NCBI RefSeq assembly: GCF_019429525.1
Contig: NZ_JAHXZL010000002.1
Location: 421,369 to 485,368 of the forward strand
Direction: 5' to 3'
Length of the DNA stretch: 64,000 nt
DNA from: Sphingomonas folli
GTDB lineage: Bacteria; Pseudomonadota; Alphaproteobacteria; Sphingomonadales; Sphingomonadaceae
Shown: piece after piece, positions 38,574-49,041 of the stretch
How the letters are laid out: each line of letters starts with the position of its first letter
Numbering within the stretch: the first letter of the stretch is position 1
The notes under the pieces: model-generated
The model's database searches: none
What the model saw: the letters and a program-made list of their open reading frames with translations, nothing else
What the model was told of the DNA's origin: nothing
Program-made: the position numbers and the translations under genes

Positions 38574-40205
38574 ATGTACCGTTACGACGAATATGATCAG
38601 GCGATCGTGGACGCACGGGTCGAGGAGTTCCGCGACCAGTGCCGGCGCCGGCTGGCGGGCGAGCTGAGCGAGGACCAGTTCAAGCCGCTGCGGCTGATGA
38701 ACGGCCTCTATCTCCAGCTCCACGCCTATATGCTGCGCGTCGCGGTCCCCTATGGCACGCTCAACGCGCGCCAGACGCGGATGCTGGCGCATGTCGCGCG
38801 CAGATATGACCGCGGCTACGGCCACTTCACCACGCGCCAGAATATCCAGTACAATTGGATCAAGCTGGAGGACGCCGCCGACATCCTCGCCGAGCTGGCG
38901 ACGGTGGAGATGCACGCGATCCAGACCAGCGGCAATTGCATCCGCAACATCAGCTCGGACCAGTTCGCCGGTGCCGCCGCGGACGAGGTCACCGACCCGC
39001 GCCCCTGGGCCGAGCTGCTGCGCCAGTGGAGCACCTTCCACCCCGAGTTCACCTATCTGCCGCGCAAGTTCAAGATCGCGGTGATCGCCGCCGACGAGGA
39101 CCGCGCGGCGATGCGGCTCCACGACATCGGCCTCCAGCTGGTCGAGCAGGACGGCGCGCTCGGCGCGCGGGTCTATGTCGGCGGCGGCATGGGGCGGACG
39201 CCGATGATCGCGCCGCTGATCCGCGACTTCGTCGGCGCCGACGAGCTGATGAGCTACCTCGAGGCGTGCCTGCGCGTGTACAATCGCTACGGCCGCCGCG
39301 ACAACATCTACAAGGCGCGGATCAAGATCCTGATCCACGAGCTGGGCGCGGACGCGTATCGCCGCCAGGTCGAGGAGGAGTTCCTCGCGGTCAAGCAGCT
39401 CGGCATCGACCCGCCCGCCGCCGAGCTGGCGCGGATCAGCGCGATGTTCGCGCCCCCGCCCTTCGACATCGCCGCGCCCGACGCCGTGGACCGCGCCGAC
39501 CCCGATTTCGCGTTGTGGCTCGACCAGAACGTGAAGGCGCACAAGCAGCCGGGCTATGCGATCGTCAACATCTCGCTCAAGCCGATCGGCGGCATCCCGG
39601 GCGACGCCTCCGCCGAGCAGATCGACGTGATGGCCGACTTGGCCGAGCGCTACAGCGCGGACGAGCTGCGCGTCACCCACGCGCAGAACATCGTCCTGCC
39701 GCACGTCCGCAAGGCCGACCTGTACGCCGTGTGGCAGACGCTCACCGCGGCGGGGCTGGCCGAGGCCAACCTCGACCTGATCAGCGACATCATCGCCTGC
39801 CCCGGGCTCGATTATTGCGCGCTCGCCAACGCGCGCTCGATCCCGCTGGCGCAGAAGATCGGCCAGCGTTTCGCCGACGCCGGGCGGCAGCGCGACCTGG
39901 GCGAGCTGAAGCTCAAGATCTCGGGCTGCATCAACGCCTGCGGCCACCATCACGCGGGCCATATCGGCATCCTCGGCGTCGATAAGAAAGGCACCGAGAA
40001 TTACCAGCTGCTGCTCGGCGGCTCCGGCGCGGAGGACGTCAGCCTCGGCCGGATCACCGGCCCTGGCTTCGACGAGGACGGCGTGGTCGACGCGATCGAG
40101 CGGGTCACCGACACCTATCTCCAGGTGCGTGAGCGGGGCGAGCGCTTCGTCGACACCTATCGCCGCGTCGGCATGCAGCCGTTCAAGGAGGCGATCTATG
40201 GGTGA
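38574..40205 (+). CDS. cysI: sulfite reductase hemoprotein (nitrite/sulfite reductase family)
   Basis: A 543-residue siroheme/[4Fe-4S] enzyme reducing sulfite to sulfide. Two ferredoxin-like halves are visible (GHFTTRQNIQYNWIKLEDA and LRVTHAQNIVLPHVRK). The cluster and siroheme ligands are CPGLDYC and SGCINACGHHHAGHIG (Cys-x5-Cys and Cys-x3-Cys). QTSGNCIRNISSDQFAG is also conserved. Operon context (cobA before, cysH after) favours sulfite over nitrite. The ATG at 38574 directly follows the repeat element. No flavoprotein subunit CysJ is present, so ferredoxin is a likely donor. Confidence 0.94.
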   Translation: MYRYDEYDQAIVDARVEEFRDQCRRRLAGELSEDQFKPLRLMNGLYLQLHAYMLRVAVPYGTLNARQTRMLAHVARRYDRGYGHFTTRQNIQYNWIKLEDAADILAELATVEMHAIQTSGNCIRNISSDQFAGAAADEVTDPRPWAELLRQWSTFHPEFTYLPRKFKIAVIAADEDRAAMRLHDIGLQLVEQDGALGARVYVGGGMGRTPMIAPLIRDFVGADELMSYLEACLRVYNRYGRRDNIYKARIKILIHELGADAYRRQVEEEFLAVKQLGIDPPAAELARISAMFAPPPFDIAAPDAVDRADPDFALWLDQNVKAHKQPGYAIVNISLKPIGGIPGDASAEQIDVMADLAERYSADELRVTHAQNIVLPHVRKADLYAVWQTLTAAGLAEANLDLISDIIACPGLDYCALANARSIPLAQKIGQRFADAGRQRDLGELKLKISGCINACGHHHAGHIGILGVDKKGTENYQLLLGGSGAEDVSLGRITGPGFDEDGVVDAIERVTDTYLQVRERGERFVDTYRRVGMQPFKEAIYG

Positions 40206-40229
40206 GGCGACCGGCCTGGGAGGTCGCGC

Positions 40230-40661
40230 ATGAGCGACAACGTGCTGCGCTACCGCGACGACGAGGCGCACGACGAGCCCGCGGTCACGCTCGACTCGTT
40301 CGTCGCCGGCCAGACCAACGCCGGCGCGGTGCGGCTGGAGGCGGGCGACGACGCGCGCGCGCTGCTGCCGTATCTCGAGCGGCTCGCGCTGGTGGAGGTC
40401 TCGTTCCCGAGCTTCCGCGACGGGCGCGGCTATTCCAGCGCGCGGATCCTGCGCGAGGCGGGCTATGCCGGCGAGCTGCGCGCCGCGGGCGACGTGCTGG
40501 TCGACCAGATCCCGCACATGCGCCGCTGCGGCTTCGACAGTTTCGCGCCCGAGGCGGCGATCGACGCGGCGGTGCTGGAGCGCTCGCTCGCGCGCTACCC
40601 GACGCCGTACCAGCGCGCCGCCGACGCCAAGGTGCCGGTGTGGAAGCTGCGTCATGGGTGA
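40230..40661 (+). CDS. DUF934 family protein, sulfur operon
   Basis: A 143-residue protein with the DUF934 patterns VEVSFPSFRDGRGYSSARIL and DQIPHMRRCGFDSF. The family is almost always placed between sulfite reductase and CysH in proteobacteria and is assumed to assist sulfite reductase, perhaps as an electron-transfer or assembly factor. That role is unproven. ATG 40230 is the family start. Its 3' end overlaps cysH by 8 nt. Confidence 0.9.
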   Translation: MSDNVLRYRDDEAHDEPAVTLDSFVAGQTNAGAVRLEAGDDARALLPYLERLALVEVSFPSFRDGRGYSSARILREAGYAGELRAAGDVLVDQIPHMRRCGFDSFAPEAAIDAAVLERSLARYPTPYQRAADAKVPVWKLRHG

Positions 40662-41412
40662 GCCCGCGCGCCAGCTCGACACGATCGACGTCACCCCCGT
40701 CTTCTCGGCGGAGGAAGCGGCGGCGCTCGACGCGCGCTACGCCGGCGCCACCGCGCCCGAGCTGCTCGCCGAGCTGATCGCGGGGCCGCTCCAGGGGCGG
40801 ATCGCGGCGGTATCGTCGTTCGGCGCCGAATCGGCGGTGCTGCTTCACATGGTGGCGGCGGTCGACCGCGACGTGCCGGTGATCTTCACCAACACGCAGA
40901 AGATGTTCGGTGAGACGCTGGCCTATCGCGACGAGCTCGCCGAGCGGCTCGGCTTCACCGACCTGCGCGTCTTCCGCCCCGATCCGCGGCTGCTGCGGCT
41001 CAAGGACGAGAAGGGGCTGCGCTGGTCCTACGATCCCGACGGCTGCTGCGAGCTGCGTAAGGTCGAGCCGCTGCGGCGCGCCCTGCTGCCGTTCGCGGCG
41101 TGGATCTCGGGGCGCAAGGGCTTCCAGGCGTCGACGCGGCGCGCCATCCCGCGGGTCGAGGTCGACGAGGGACGGCTCAAGATCAACCCGCTCGCCGACT
41201 GGTCGAAGGAGCGGCTCGACTCGTATTTCGCCGAGCACGACCTGCCGCGCCACCCGCTCGAGGCGCAGGGTTACCTCTCGATCGGCTGCGCCCCCTGCAC
41301 CTCCAAGGTCCGCCCCGGCGAGGACCCGCGCGCCGGTCGCTGGCGCGGCTGGGACAAGGTGGAGTGCGGCATCCACGTCGCCGCCCAGCCGGGTGAGGAG
41401 CCCGTGTTCTAG
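40654..41412 (+). CDS. cysH: phosphoadenylyl/adenylyl-sulfate reductase with [4Fe-4S] motif
   Basis: A 252-residue enzyme releasing sulfite from activated sulfate. SSFGAESAVLLHMVA is the PP-loop, CCELRKVEP and CAPC supply the four Cys of a [4Fe-4S] cluster, and KVECGIH carries the catalytic Cys near the C-terminus. Presence of the cluster motif favours APS over PAPS as substrate, as in plant-type assimilatory reductases. ATG 40654 overlaps the DUF934 gene by 8 nt. It completes the route APS to sulfite to sulfide encoded in this operon. Confidence 0.94.
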   Translation: MGEPARQLDTIDVTPVFSAEEAAALDARYAGATAPELLAELIAGPLQGRIAAVSSFGAESAVLLHMVAAVDRDVPVIFTNTQKMFGETLAYRDELAERLGFTDLRVFRPDPRLLRLKDEKGLRWSYDPDGCCELRKVEPLRRALLPFAAWISGRKGFQASTRRAIPRVEVDEGRLKINPLADWSKERLDSYFAEHDLPRHPLEAQGYLSIGCAPCTSKVRPGEDPRAGRWRGWDKVECGIHVAAQPGEEPVF

Positions 41413-41589
41413 GCCGGTGCGGCTCGCCGGCTGGTCGTGGGCCAGCGCACGGCCGTGACCGCCGCGCCAGGCGAAGAGTCGAGGGGGAGGCGCATACCGC
41501 CCGCCCCCGCTCTTGACACCCAGGGCGACGCCACGGATCAATCGGCCGGCCGATGGCGCGGCGCCCGGCCGCCCCTCGGGGAGTCGATC

Positions 41590-43083
41590 GTGCGCCGTAC
41601 CGCCTTCCCCGCCCCGCCCCGCCTCGCCGGCGCCGCCATCCTCGCCACCGCCCTGCTGACCGGCTGCGGCAAGACGCGCGACAACCCCGCGCCACCCCGC
41701 GTCGAGGCGCAGGCCGGGCAGCTGCCGGCGGAGAGCTCGACCATCGTCGTGCCCGTCACCGCCGATCTCGCCGCGCTGGAACGCGGGCTCAACCAGGAGA
41801 CCCCGCGCGTCCTGTGGACGATCGACCAGCATCGTGATCGCTGCGTCGCCGCCAAGCGGATCGACCTCGGCATCGGCAAAGTGAAGGTGCTGCCCGATCT
41901 CGGCTGTCGCCTGGTGGGGCGCGTGACGCGCGGCGCGATCCGGCTCTCGGGCAAGGGTGACCGGCTCGACATCGTCATGCCGGTCAACGCCGCGATCGCC
42001 GCGCGCGACGTCGGCGGCGTGCTCAGCAAGACCGCGACCGGCAGCGCGGTGGTGCGCGCCACCGGGCGACTGGGCATCGTGGGCGATTGGCAGCCCACCG
42101 CCAAGCTCGACATCGCCTATGACTGGCGCGAGGAACCCGGCGTCGACGTCGCGGGCCAGCGCGTCACCTTCACCTCGCGCGCCGACGCGAAGCTCCAGGG
42201 GATCGTCCGCAAGCTGGAACGCGACCTGCCGCGTCAGCTCGCCAAGCTGCACCTGCGCGACCAGCTCGACCAGCTCTGGCCGCAGGGTTTCACCGCGATC
42301 GAGCTGAGCAAGCGCAACCCGCCCGCCTGGCTGCGCGTGACCCCGCGCGCGCTCGGCTTCGGCGGCTATCGCGTCGCGGGGCGGACGCTGCGACTGACGC
42401 TCGCCGCCGAGGCGCTGACCGAGACCTTCGTCGGCCAGCGCCCGCCCGACCCGGCGGTGACGCCGCTGCCCGCGCCGACGCGGGTCAGCGATCGCGCCGG
42501 GCTGCGCTTCTCGGTGCCGGTGCTGGCCGACTATGGCACGCTCGAGCCGGTGGTGGAGCGCGCGCTGCGCAAGCTCGCCGCGCGCGGGATCAGCGTCGCG
42601 GGCGTGGGGCCGGTCGACGTCGCCTTCGGCAAGGTCACCGTCTACGCCACGCAGGGCGGGCGGCTTGCGGTGGGCGTGCGAGCCAAGGTGACGCCGCGCG
42701 CGGTCGGCAGCGCCTCCACCAGCGGCGAGGCGTGGCTCACCGCGGTGCCGTACAACGAGCCCGGCTCGCAGCTGGTGCGCGCGCGCGACGTGCGGCTGGT
42801 CGCGCGCACCGACTCGGCGGCGCTCGACCTGCTCATCCGTCTGCTCGGCGAGGCGCAGGTACAGAGCGCGGTGGCGCTCGCGCTCCAGCACGATTTCCAC
42901 GGCGACTATGCCGAGGTGCTGGGCAAGGCACAGCGCGCGATCGGCGCGCGGCAGCAGGGCGACTTCTTCCTCTCGACCGACGTCACCTCGGTGGAGAACG
43001 GCCAGCTGCAGGTGACCGGCGCGGGGCTGTTCCTGCCGGTGCGCGCGCAGGGCACCGCCGAGATCGCCTATCGGCCGCGGTGA
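41590..43083 (+). CDS. DUF4403 family lipoprotein
   Basis: A 497-residue protein starting at GTG 41590, which has GGGGAG 6 nt upstream and gives a proper signal with lipobox LTGC (lipidated Cys near 27). Repeated beta-rich modules (VPVTADLAALERGLN; VPVLADYGTLEPVVERAL) match the two tubular SMP-like halves of DUF4403 proteins, which are suspected lipid carriers in the periplasm. WPQGFTAIELSKRNPPAWLRV is also conserved. The frame before 41590 (to 41437) has no homology. Function is not established. Confidence 0.88.
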   Translation: MRRTAFPAPPRLAGAAILATALLTGCGKTRDNPAPPRVEAQAGQLPAESSTIVVPVTADLAALERGLNQETPRVLWTIDQHRDRCVAAKRIDLGIGKVKVLPDLGCRLVGRVTRGAIRLSGKGDRLDIVMPVNAAIAARDVGGVLSKTATGSAVVRATGRLGIVGDWQPTAKLDIAYDWREEPGVDVAGQRVTFTSRADAKLQGIVRKLERDLPRQLAKLHLRDQLDQLWPQGFTAIELSKRNPPAWLRVTPRALGFGGYRVAGRTLRLTLAAEALTETFVGQRPPDPAVTPLPAPTRVSDRAGLRFSVPVLADYGTLEPVVERALRKLAARGISVAGVGPVDVAFGKVTVYATQGGRLAVGVRAKVTPRAVGSASTSGEAWLTAVPYNEPGSQLVRARDVRLVARTDSAALDLLIRLLGEAQVQSAVALALQHDFHGDYAEVLGKAQRAIGARQQGDFFLSTDVTSVENGQLQVTGAGLFLPVRAQGTAEIAYRPR

Positions 43084-43167
43084 GACGAGCCCGCGTCGTC
43101 GCGCCGGGCGGCAGGCCCGGGACGATGACGCGCGGTGACGACGCGCGCGCGCGTCGAAGCGCGCCGC

Positions 43168-43533
43168 TCACCGCAGCAGATCGGAGACCTTGTCGAGGAA
43201 GCTCGCGATATGGTCGGGCTTGGACACGAAGGCGTCGGCGCCCGCGGCGAGACAGGCGTCCATGTCGTGCTGGCTCTGCAACACCGTGAGCGCCATCACC
43301 GGGATCGCGCGCGTGGCGGGGGCGCCCTTGAGCGTCTCGATCACGTCGAGGCCGCTGACGTTGGGCAGGCGGATGTCGACGATGATCGCGGCGGGCGCGA
43401 TCGTCTCGGCCGCGTCCAGCGCGCCGCGCTCGTCGTCGACCACGCGCGGGTCATAGCCGCCGATCCTCAGCCAGGAGGAGTAGAGTTTGCGGTGGCTCGG
43501 ATCGTCCTCGACCAGCATGATACGCTTCTTCAT
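43168..43533 (-). CDS. single-domain response regulator (receiver only)
   Basis: A 121-residue CheY-like receiver: LVEDDPSHRKLY (acidic pocket), phospho-Asp in IIVDIRLPNVSG near residue 53, ALTV at the Thr position and SKPD with the conserved Lys. There is no output domain, as in DivK/CheY types that act by protein binding. It lies upstream of no kinase; the kinase at 4651 and the pair at 61-63 kb are distant. Cognate partner unknown. Confidence 0.9.
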   Translation of the reverse strand: MKKRIMLVEDDPSHRKLYSSWLRIGGYDPRVVDDERGALDAAETIAPAAIIVDIRLPNVSGLDVIETLKGAPATRAIPVMALTVLQSQHDMDACLAAGADAFVSKPDHIASFLDKVSDLLR

Positions 43534-43620
43534 CCGTCTCCCTCGTTGGGCTGCCCGACGCGGCAGCCGACGGCGCGCGCGATTATACGATCGCCCTCGT
43601 CGGGCATGCGGCGCGGCGCG

Positions 43621-44100
43621 TCAATGCGCGATCAGCCGCTCCACCCCGCGCGCGAGCTCGCCGAGCCGGTAGAGGTCGGGCAGCACGTCGTGGAGCTTAT
43701 CGTCGATGACGCAGAGCGCGCCGAGCGGGTAGCCGGCGCGGTCGACCAGCGGCAGGCCCGCGTAGAAGCGGATGAACGGCGCGGCGGTGACCAGCGGATT
43801 GTCGGCGAAGCGCTTGTCGTGGCGCGCGTCGGGAACGATCATCGGCTCGCCGGGGCGGTGGATCGCGTGCGCGCAGAAGGACACCGCCCGCGGCATCTCG
43901 TCGTCGACCTCGCCGACCTTGGCGAGGATGCACTGGCGACGGCGGTCGACGATCGAGATCGTCGCGATCGGCGTCTGCGCCACGCGCGCGGCCTCCTCCA
44001 CCACGTCCTGCAGCGCGGCGTGCTGGTCGCGCGCGGGTTGCCACGCGCGCTCCACCGCGTGGAGGCGGCGCTCCTCATCGAACGGCACGAAGGCCACCAT
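43621..44100 (-). CDS. GAF domain protein
   Basis: A 159-residue protein that is a single GAF-type sensory domain: VAQTPIATISIVDRRRQCILAKVG, VSFCAHAIHRPGEPMIVPDAR and PFIRFYAGLPLVDRAGYPLGALCVID. Such a stand-alone GAF protein may bind a small molecule or be redox active (FCAH Cys). ATG 44100 has AGGGGATGG just before it; the longer frame upstream is less likely. It is adjacent to the orphan receiver, 87 bp apart, same strand. Confidence 0.85.
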   Translation of the reverse strand: MVAFVPFDEERRLHAVERAWQPARDQHAALQDVVEEAARVAQTPIATISIVDRRRQCILAKVGEVDDEMPRAVSFCAHAIHRPGEPMIVPDARHDKRFADNPLVTAAPFIRFYAGLPLVDRAGYPLGALCVIDDKLHDVLPDLYRLGELARGVERLIAH

Positions 44101-44115
44101 TCCATCCCCTGTAAC

Positions 44116-44131
44116 TACTACTCGCGTAGTA
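44116..44131. promoter_or_regulatory. short palindrome just upstream of the GAF gene
   Basis: TACTAC-tcgc-GTAGTA lies 16-31 bp before the GAF gene start, next to its ribosome site, in a local AT-richer patch. It could be an operator or an mRNA hairpin limiting translation. No known family is recognised. Confidence 0.35.
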
Positions 44132-44213
44132 CATCGGATAGTTCGGCGCGCGTCGATCCCCGTCAAGCGCGAACCGATCCGATCCGGCGGTGACCCGCAC
44201 CGCCGCCGCGGGA

Positions 44214-44519
44214 TCAGTCGCGCTCGGCGTCGCGGCTGGCGCGCGCGGTCATGCCCGTGGCCGAGGCGTCGTCGAGCATCTGCTCGTCGGGTGCGGGCTT
44301 CTCCTCCGGCGGCAGCGCGGCGGTGGCGTTGGTGAGCTCGGTCGGCGACACGACCGGCGAGGGCTCGGGGGTGGGCGTCGGCTCGGGGAGCGGTGCCTCC
44401 GACGCCGAGGGGGTCGGCTCGGGCGCGGGCGCGGGCTCGCGCGAGCAGCCGGCGATCGCCAGCGCGGCGGTCGCGAGCAGCGGGAGCATCAGTCGCTTGG
44501 TCATCGTCATCGTCCTCAT
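44214..44519 (-). CDS. small proline-rich lipoprotein
   Basis: A 101-residue protein whose ATG overlaps the preceding L,D-transpeptidase stop by 4 nt. The signal peptide LMLPLLATAALAIAGCSR has a lipobox (IAGC). The mature chain begins with a repeat-like Glu/Pro stretch (EPAPAPEPTPSASEAPLPE), then a short acidic part. It is probably an extended envelope linker. No domain is recognised. Coupling to the cell-wall enzyme suggests a wall-related role. Confidence 0.65.
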   Translation of the reverse strand: MRTMTMTKRLMLPLLATAALAIAGCSREPAPAPEPTPSASEAPLPEPTPTPEPSPVVSPTELTNATAALPPEEKPAPDEQMLDDASATGMTARASRDAERD

Positions 44520-46060
44520 CGCGCCGCCACCTGCACCTGCACCGCCGAGCGCCGCTCGACGCTGGCGGCGAGCCGCGCGTCCCAGCTGTACGGATCCTCG
44601 CGGAAGCCTACCTGCCCGCTCGGGCTGGCGAAAGCCGTCCAGTAGAGCAGGTAGACGCTGACCGGGGTGGCCATCGCCGCGCGCACCGTCTTGCCCGCCG
44701 CCACGGTGGAGTCGATCGTCTCCGGCGGCCACTCGGGCGTGTCGCGCAGCATGAGCCGCGCCAGGTCGGCGGGCTTCTCCAGCCGGACGCAGCCGTGGCT
44801 GGACAGTCGGTCGAAGCGCGAGAAGCCCGAGCGCGCCGGCGTGTCGTGCAGGTAGACCGCGAACTCGTTGGGGAAGTCGAACTTGTAGCGGCCGAGCGCG
44901 CTCTTCTCCGACGATTGCTGGAGCCGCTTGCCGCCGTTGCCCGTGTCGATCACGCGGAAGCCGTTGCGCCTGAGATAGCCGGGGCTGGCCTTCTCCTTGG
45001 GCCACAGCTCCTTCGTCGCGATCGAGGTCGGCACGTTCCACGGCGGATTGAGGACGATGCTGTTGATCTTGGAGATCAGCATCGGCGTCTCATTGCCCGG
45101 CCGCCCGGTCACCGCGCGCATCGACATCACCGGCTCGTCGCCCTCGAACACGGTGAGCACCGCGGCGGCGATGTTGACCTGGACGCGCTTCTGATCGAGC
45201 TCGGGCGGAAGCCAGCGCCAGCGCTCGAGATTGGCCATGATCTGGCGCATGCGGCGCTCGACCGGCACGTTCAGCGCGGCGAGCGTCTGCGCGCCGACCT
45301 GCCCGGCCGGGTTCAGGCCGTAGCGCCGTTGCGCGCGCCGCACCGCCTCGAGCAGCGCGGCGTCGAACGTGTCGCCCGAGGTCGGCGCCTGCGCGTCCTC
45401 GAGCGCCAGCCGCTCGCGCAGCCGCACCACGTCGCCGCCGCGGCTGCCGAAGACGGGGGTGGCGGAGAGCGTGCCCCAGCCGCCCTTGTCGGCGATGGCG
45501 CGGTAGCGCGCGAGCCCCGCGACGAGCGTGTCATAGCCCTGGTACGGCGGCGGCAGCGAGCGAAGCCAGCCCGACAGACGGTCGCGCGACACCGCGTCGG
45601 CGAAGGCGGGCAGCGGGTCATAGGCGGGCGGGCGGACGCCCCAGTCCTTCTGGAAGTCCTCGGGCATCAGCCGGCCGGCGTGGACTGCGCGCGCGTGATC
45701 GAGCGCGGCGCGCACCATCGCCTCGGAGTCGAGCGTATCGAGGTCGGTGCGGCGAGTCAGCCGCAGTCCCTGCGCGAGCTCGTCGTCGGCGATCAGCGTG
45801 GCGAGCTGCTGGCGCTGCGCCGCGGTGAGCGTCGGCAGCGGCACGCTCGGTGCCACCGGCGGGACCGGGACGACCGGCACCGGCGCGGGCGGCACCGGCG
45901 AGGCGGGGACGGGGGTGGGCGCCTGAGCGGGTGCCTGAGCGACGGGCGGCGCGGCGGGCGCGGCCACCTGCGCCGCCGCGGGCGCGACCAGCGCGACGAC
46001 GGCGGCGACCGTGCCGGCGCGCCAGAGCAGCCGGCGTGAAGGAGCGGGACGCGGGTTCAT
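44516..46060 (-). CDS. L,D-transpeptidase family protein (YcbB/LdtD-like)
   Basis: A 514-residue exported protein. It has a signal peptide (about 1-30), a Pro/Ala/Val-rich linker to about residue 75, a peptidoglycan-binding-like helical module near 210-260 (VVRLRERLALEDAQ, RRYGLNPAGQVGAQTLAALN), and a YkuD catalytic domain ending in RLSSHGCVRLEKPADLA, where Cys is the nucleophile and His the base. It would form 3-3 cross-links in peptidoglycan. ATG 46060 gives the signal peptide; the frame upstream to 46270 lacks homology. Confidence 0.92.
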   Translation of the reverse strand: MNPRPAPSRRLLWRAGTVAAVVALVAPAAAQVAAPAAPPVAQAPAQAPTPVPASPVPPAPVPVVPVPPVAPSVPLPTLTAAQRQQLATLIADDELAQGLRLTRRTDLDTLDSEAMVRAALDHARAVHAGRLMPEDFQKDWGVRPPAYDPLPAFADAVSRDRLSGWLRSLPPPYQGYDTLVAGLARYRAIADKGGWGTLSATPVFGSRGGDVVRLRERLALEDAQAPTSGDTFDAALLEAVRRAQRRYGLNPAGQVGAQTLAALNVPVERRMRQIMANLERWRWLPPELDQKRVQVNIAAAVLTVFEGDEPVMSMRAVTGRPGNETPMLISKINSIVLNPPWNVPTSIATKELWPKEKASPGYLRRNGFRVIDTGNGGKRLQQSSEKSALGRYKFDFPNEFAVYLHDTPARSGFSRFDRLSSHGCVRLEKPADLARLMLRDTPEWPPETIDSTVAAGKTVRAAMATPVSVYLLYWTAFASPSGQVGFREDPYSWDARLAASVERRSAVQVQVAAR

Positions 46061-46224
46061 CGCGCTTCCTCTAGAGCGCCGCGCGGTCGGTGGGAACACC
46101 CCCTCGCGACGTGGCGTGGCGTGCGGCGCAGAGACCCATGACGGCCCTCCCGCCCCGGCCTCGGCCCCTGCCGGGGCACAGCGGTCGCGGCGCCCTCGCG
46201 CGAACCCTCCACCGAGACCGTCGC

Positions 46225-46676
46225 TCACCCGCCCTTGCGCGTCAGCAGCGCGGTGCGCAGGCACTGGCACACCAGCTCGCCGCGCTGGTTGTGGAGCCGG
46301 TGCTCGAACGTCACCAGCCCCGCCTCGGGTCGAGAGCGGCTGTCGCGCAGCGCGCTCACCTCGGTCGAGGCGCGCAGCGTGTCCCCGATGAACACCGGCG
46401 CGGGCATGACGAGCCTGTCATAGCCCAGATTGGCGACGAGCGTGCCCAGCGTCGTCTCCGCCACCGAGAGGCCCACCATCAGCGCGAAGGTGAAGGTGCC
46501 GTTGACCAGGATCTGCCCGAACTCGGACTCGCGCGCCGCCTCGGCGTCGAGGTGGAGCGGCTGCGGATTGTGCGTCATCGTCGAGAACAGCAGATTGTCG
46601 GTCTCGGTGACGGTGCGGCGGATCGGATGCTCGATCCGGTCCCCCACCGCCCATTCGTCATAGTGCCGGCCCGCCA

Positions 46677-46677
<1 letters not shown>
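46225..46677 (-). CDS. MaoC family dehydratase
   Basis: A 150-residue hot-dog-fold hydratase: VTETDNLLFSTMTHNPQPLHLD carries the catalytic Asp/His-type R-hydratase motif, followed by EFGQILVNGTFTFALMVGLSV and the substrate loop. It hydrates an enoyl-CoA. ATG 46677 shares a base with the stop of the carboxylase alpha gene (TGATG). Placement beside methylcrotonyl-CoA carboxylase and isovaleryl-CoA dehydrogenase suggests a CoA ester of leucine catabolism; I recall a similar MaoC next to the mycobacterial leucine/itaconate cluster. Confidence 0.88.
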
Positions 46678-48518
<1,841 letters not shown>

Positions 48519-48571
48519 GAGGTTACCTATCGAAACCCGGGGACGAGTGGCGGGCGCACTGTCTTCCTCCT

Positions 48572-48981
48572 GGCGTCATGCTGAACTCGTTTCAGCATCC
48601 ACCGCGCCGCACGCGCCGTCCTACGAGGAAGAGGATGGTCAAGCGGCCGTGCGTCTACATTCTCGCGAGCCGGCGCAACGGCACGTTGTACGTCGGCGTC
48701 ACGGCCGACCTGCTGCGCCGCTTGGATCAGCATCGTGCCCCTAAGGAGGGCTTCACAAGCCGCTACGAAGTCACCCGGCTGGTCCACTACGAGTTCTTCG
48801 CCGACATGCCCGCCGCGATCGCGCGCGAGAAACAGCTCAAGCGCTGGCATCGCGAGTGGAAGATGAACCTCATCGAGCGCGACAATCCGGACTGGGCCGA
48901 TCTCGCGGTACCGCTGGGCCTCGCACCACTGAGTCCACCTACGCGGCGCGGTGGACCCTGAAACGAGTTCAGGGTGACGCC
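48572..48981. mobile_element. palindrome-bounded element carrying a GIY-YIG nuclease gene
   Basis: A 39-bp arm at 48572-48610 and its inverted partner at 48943-48981 match at 35 of 39 positions. Each arm is also a self-contained hairpin, ATGCTGAA-CTCGT-TTCAGCAT on the left and ACCCTGAA-ACGAG-TTCAGGGT on the right, and the four differing positions are exactly paired changes within those stems. Between the arms is one plus-strand GIY-YIG gene. Copy 252-351 has the same arms without a gene. The element interrupts the otherwise tight minus-strand liu operon between liuB and liuD. Calling it mobile is inference. Confidence 0.6.
48635..48961 (+). CDS. GIY-YIG nuclease family protein inside palindromic repeat
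   Basis: A 108-residue protein with the GIY-YIG core: CVYILASRRNGTLYVGVT (the GIY- and YIG-equivalent strands), catalytic Arg in LLRRLDQH, and Glu in AIAREKQLKRW. The C-terminal KMNLIERDNPDWADL is typical of the short COG2827-type family. It may nick or cut DNA. ATG 48635 follows a GAGGAAGAGG ribosome site; an upstream ATG at 48578 lies in the left repeat arm. The last residues (PTRRGGP) and the stop codon are encoded by the right repeat arm. It is transcribed against the surrounding liu operon. Confidence 0.88.
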   Translation: MVKRPCVYILASRRNGTLYVGVTADLLRRLDQHRAPKEGFTSRYEVTRLVHYEFFADMPAAIAREKQLKRWHREWKMNLIERDNPDWADLAVPLGLAPLSPPTRRGGP

Positions 48982-49041
48982 GGATGGAGGGAGTAGCGCG
49001 CGTGCTCCGGCGCGACCGCTCGCCGAGATGATCCGCCCCGC

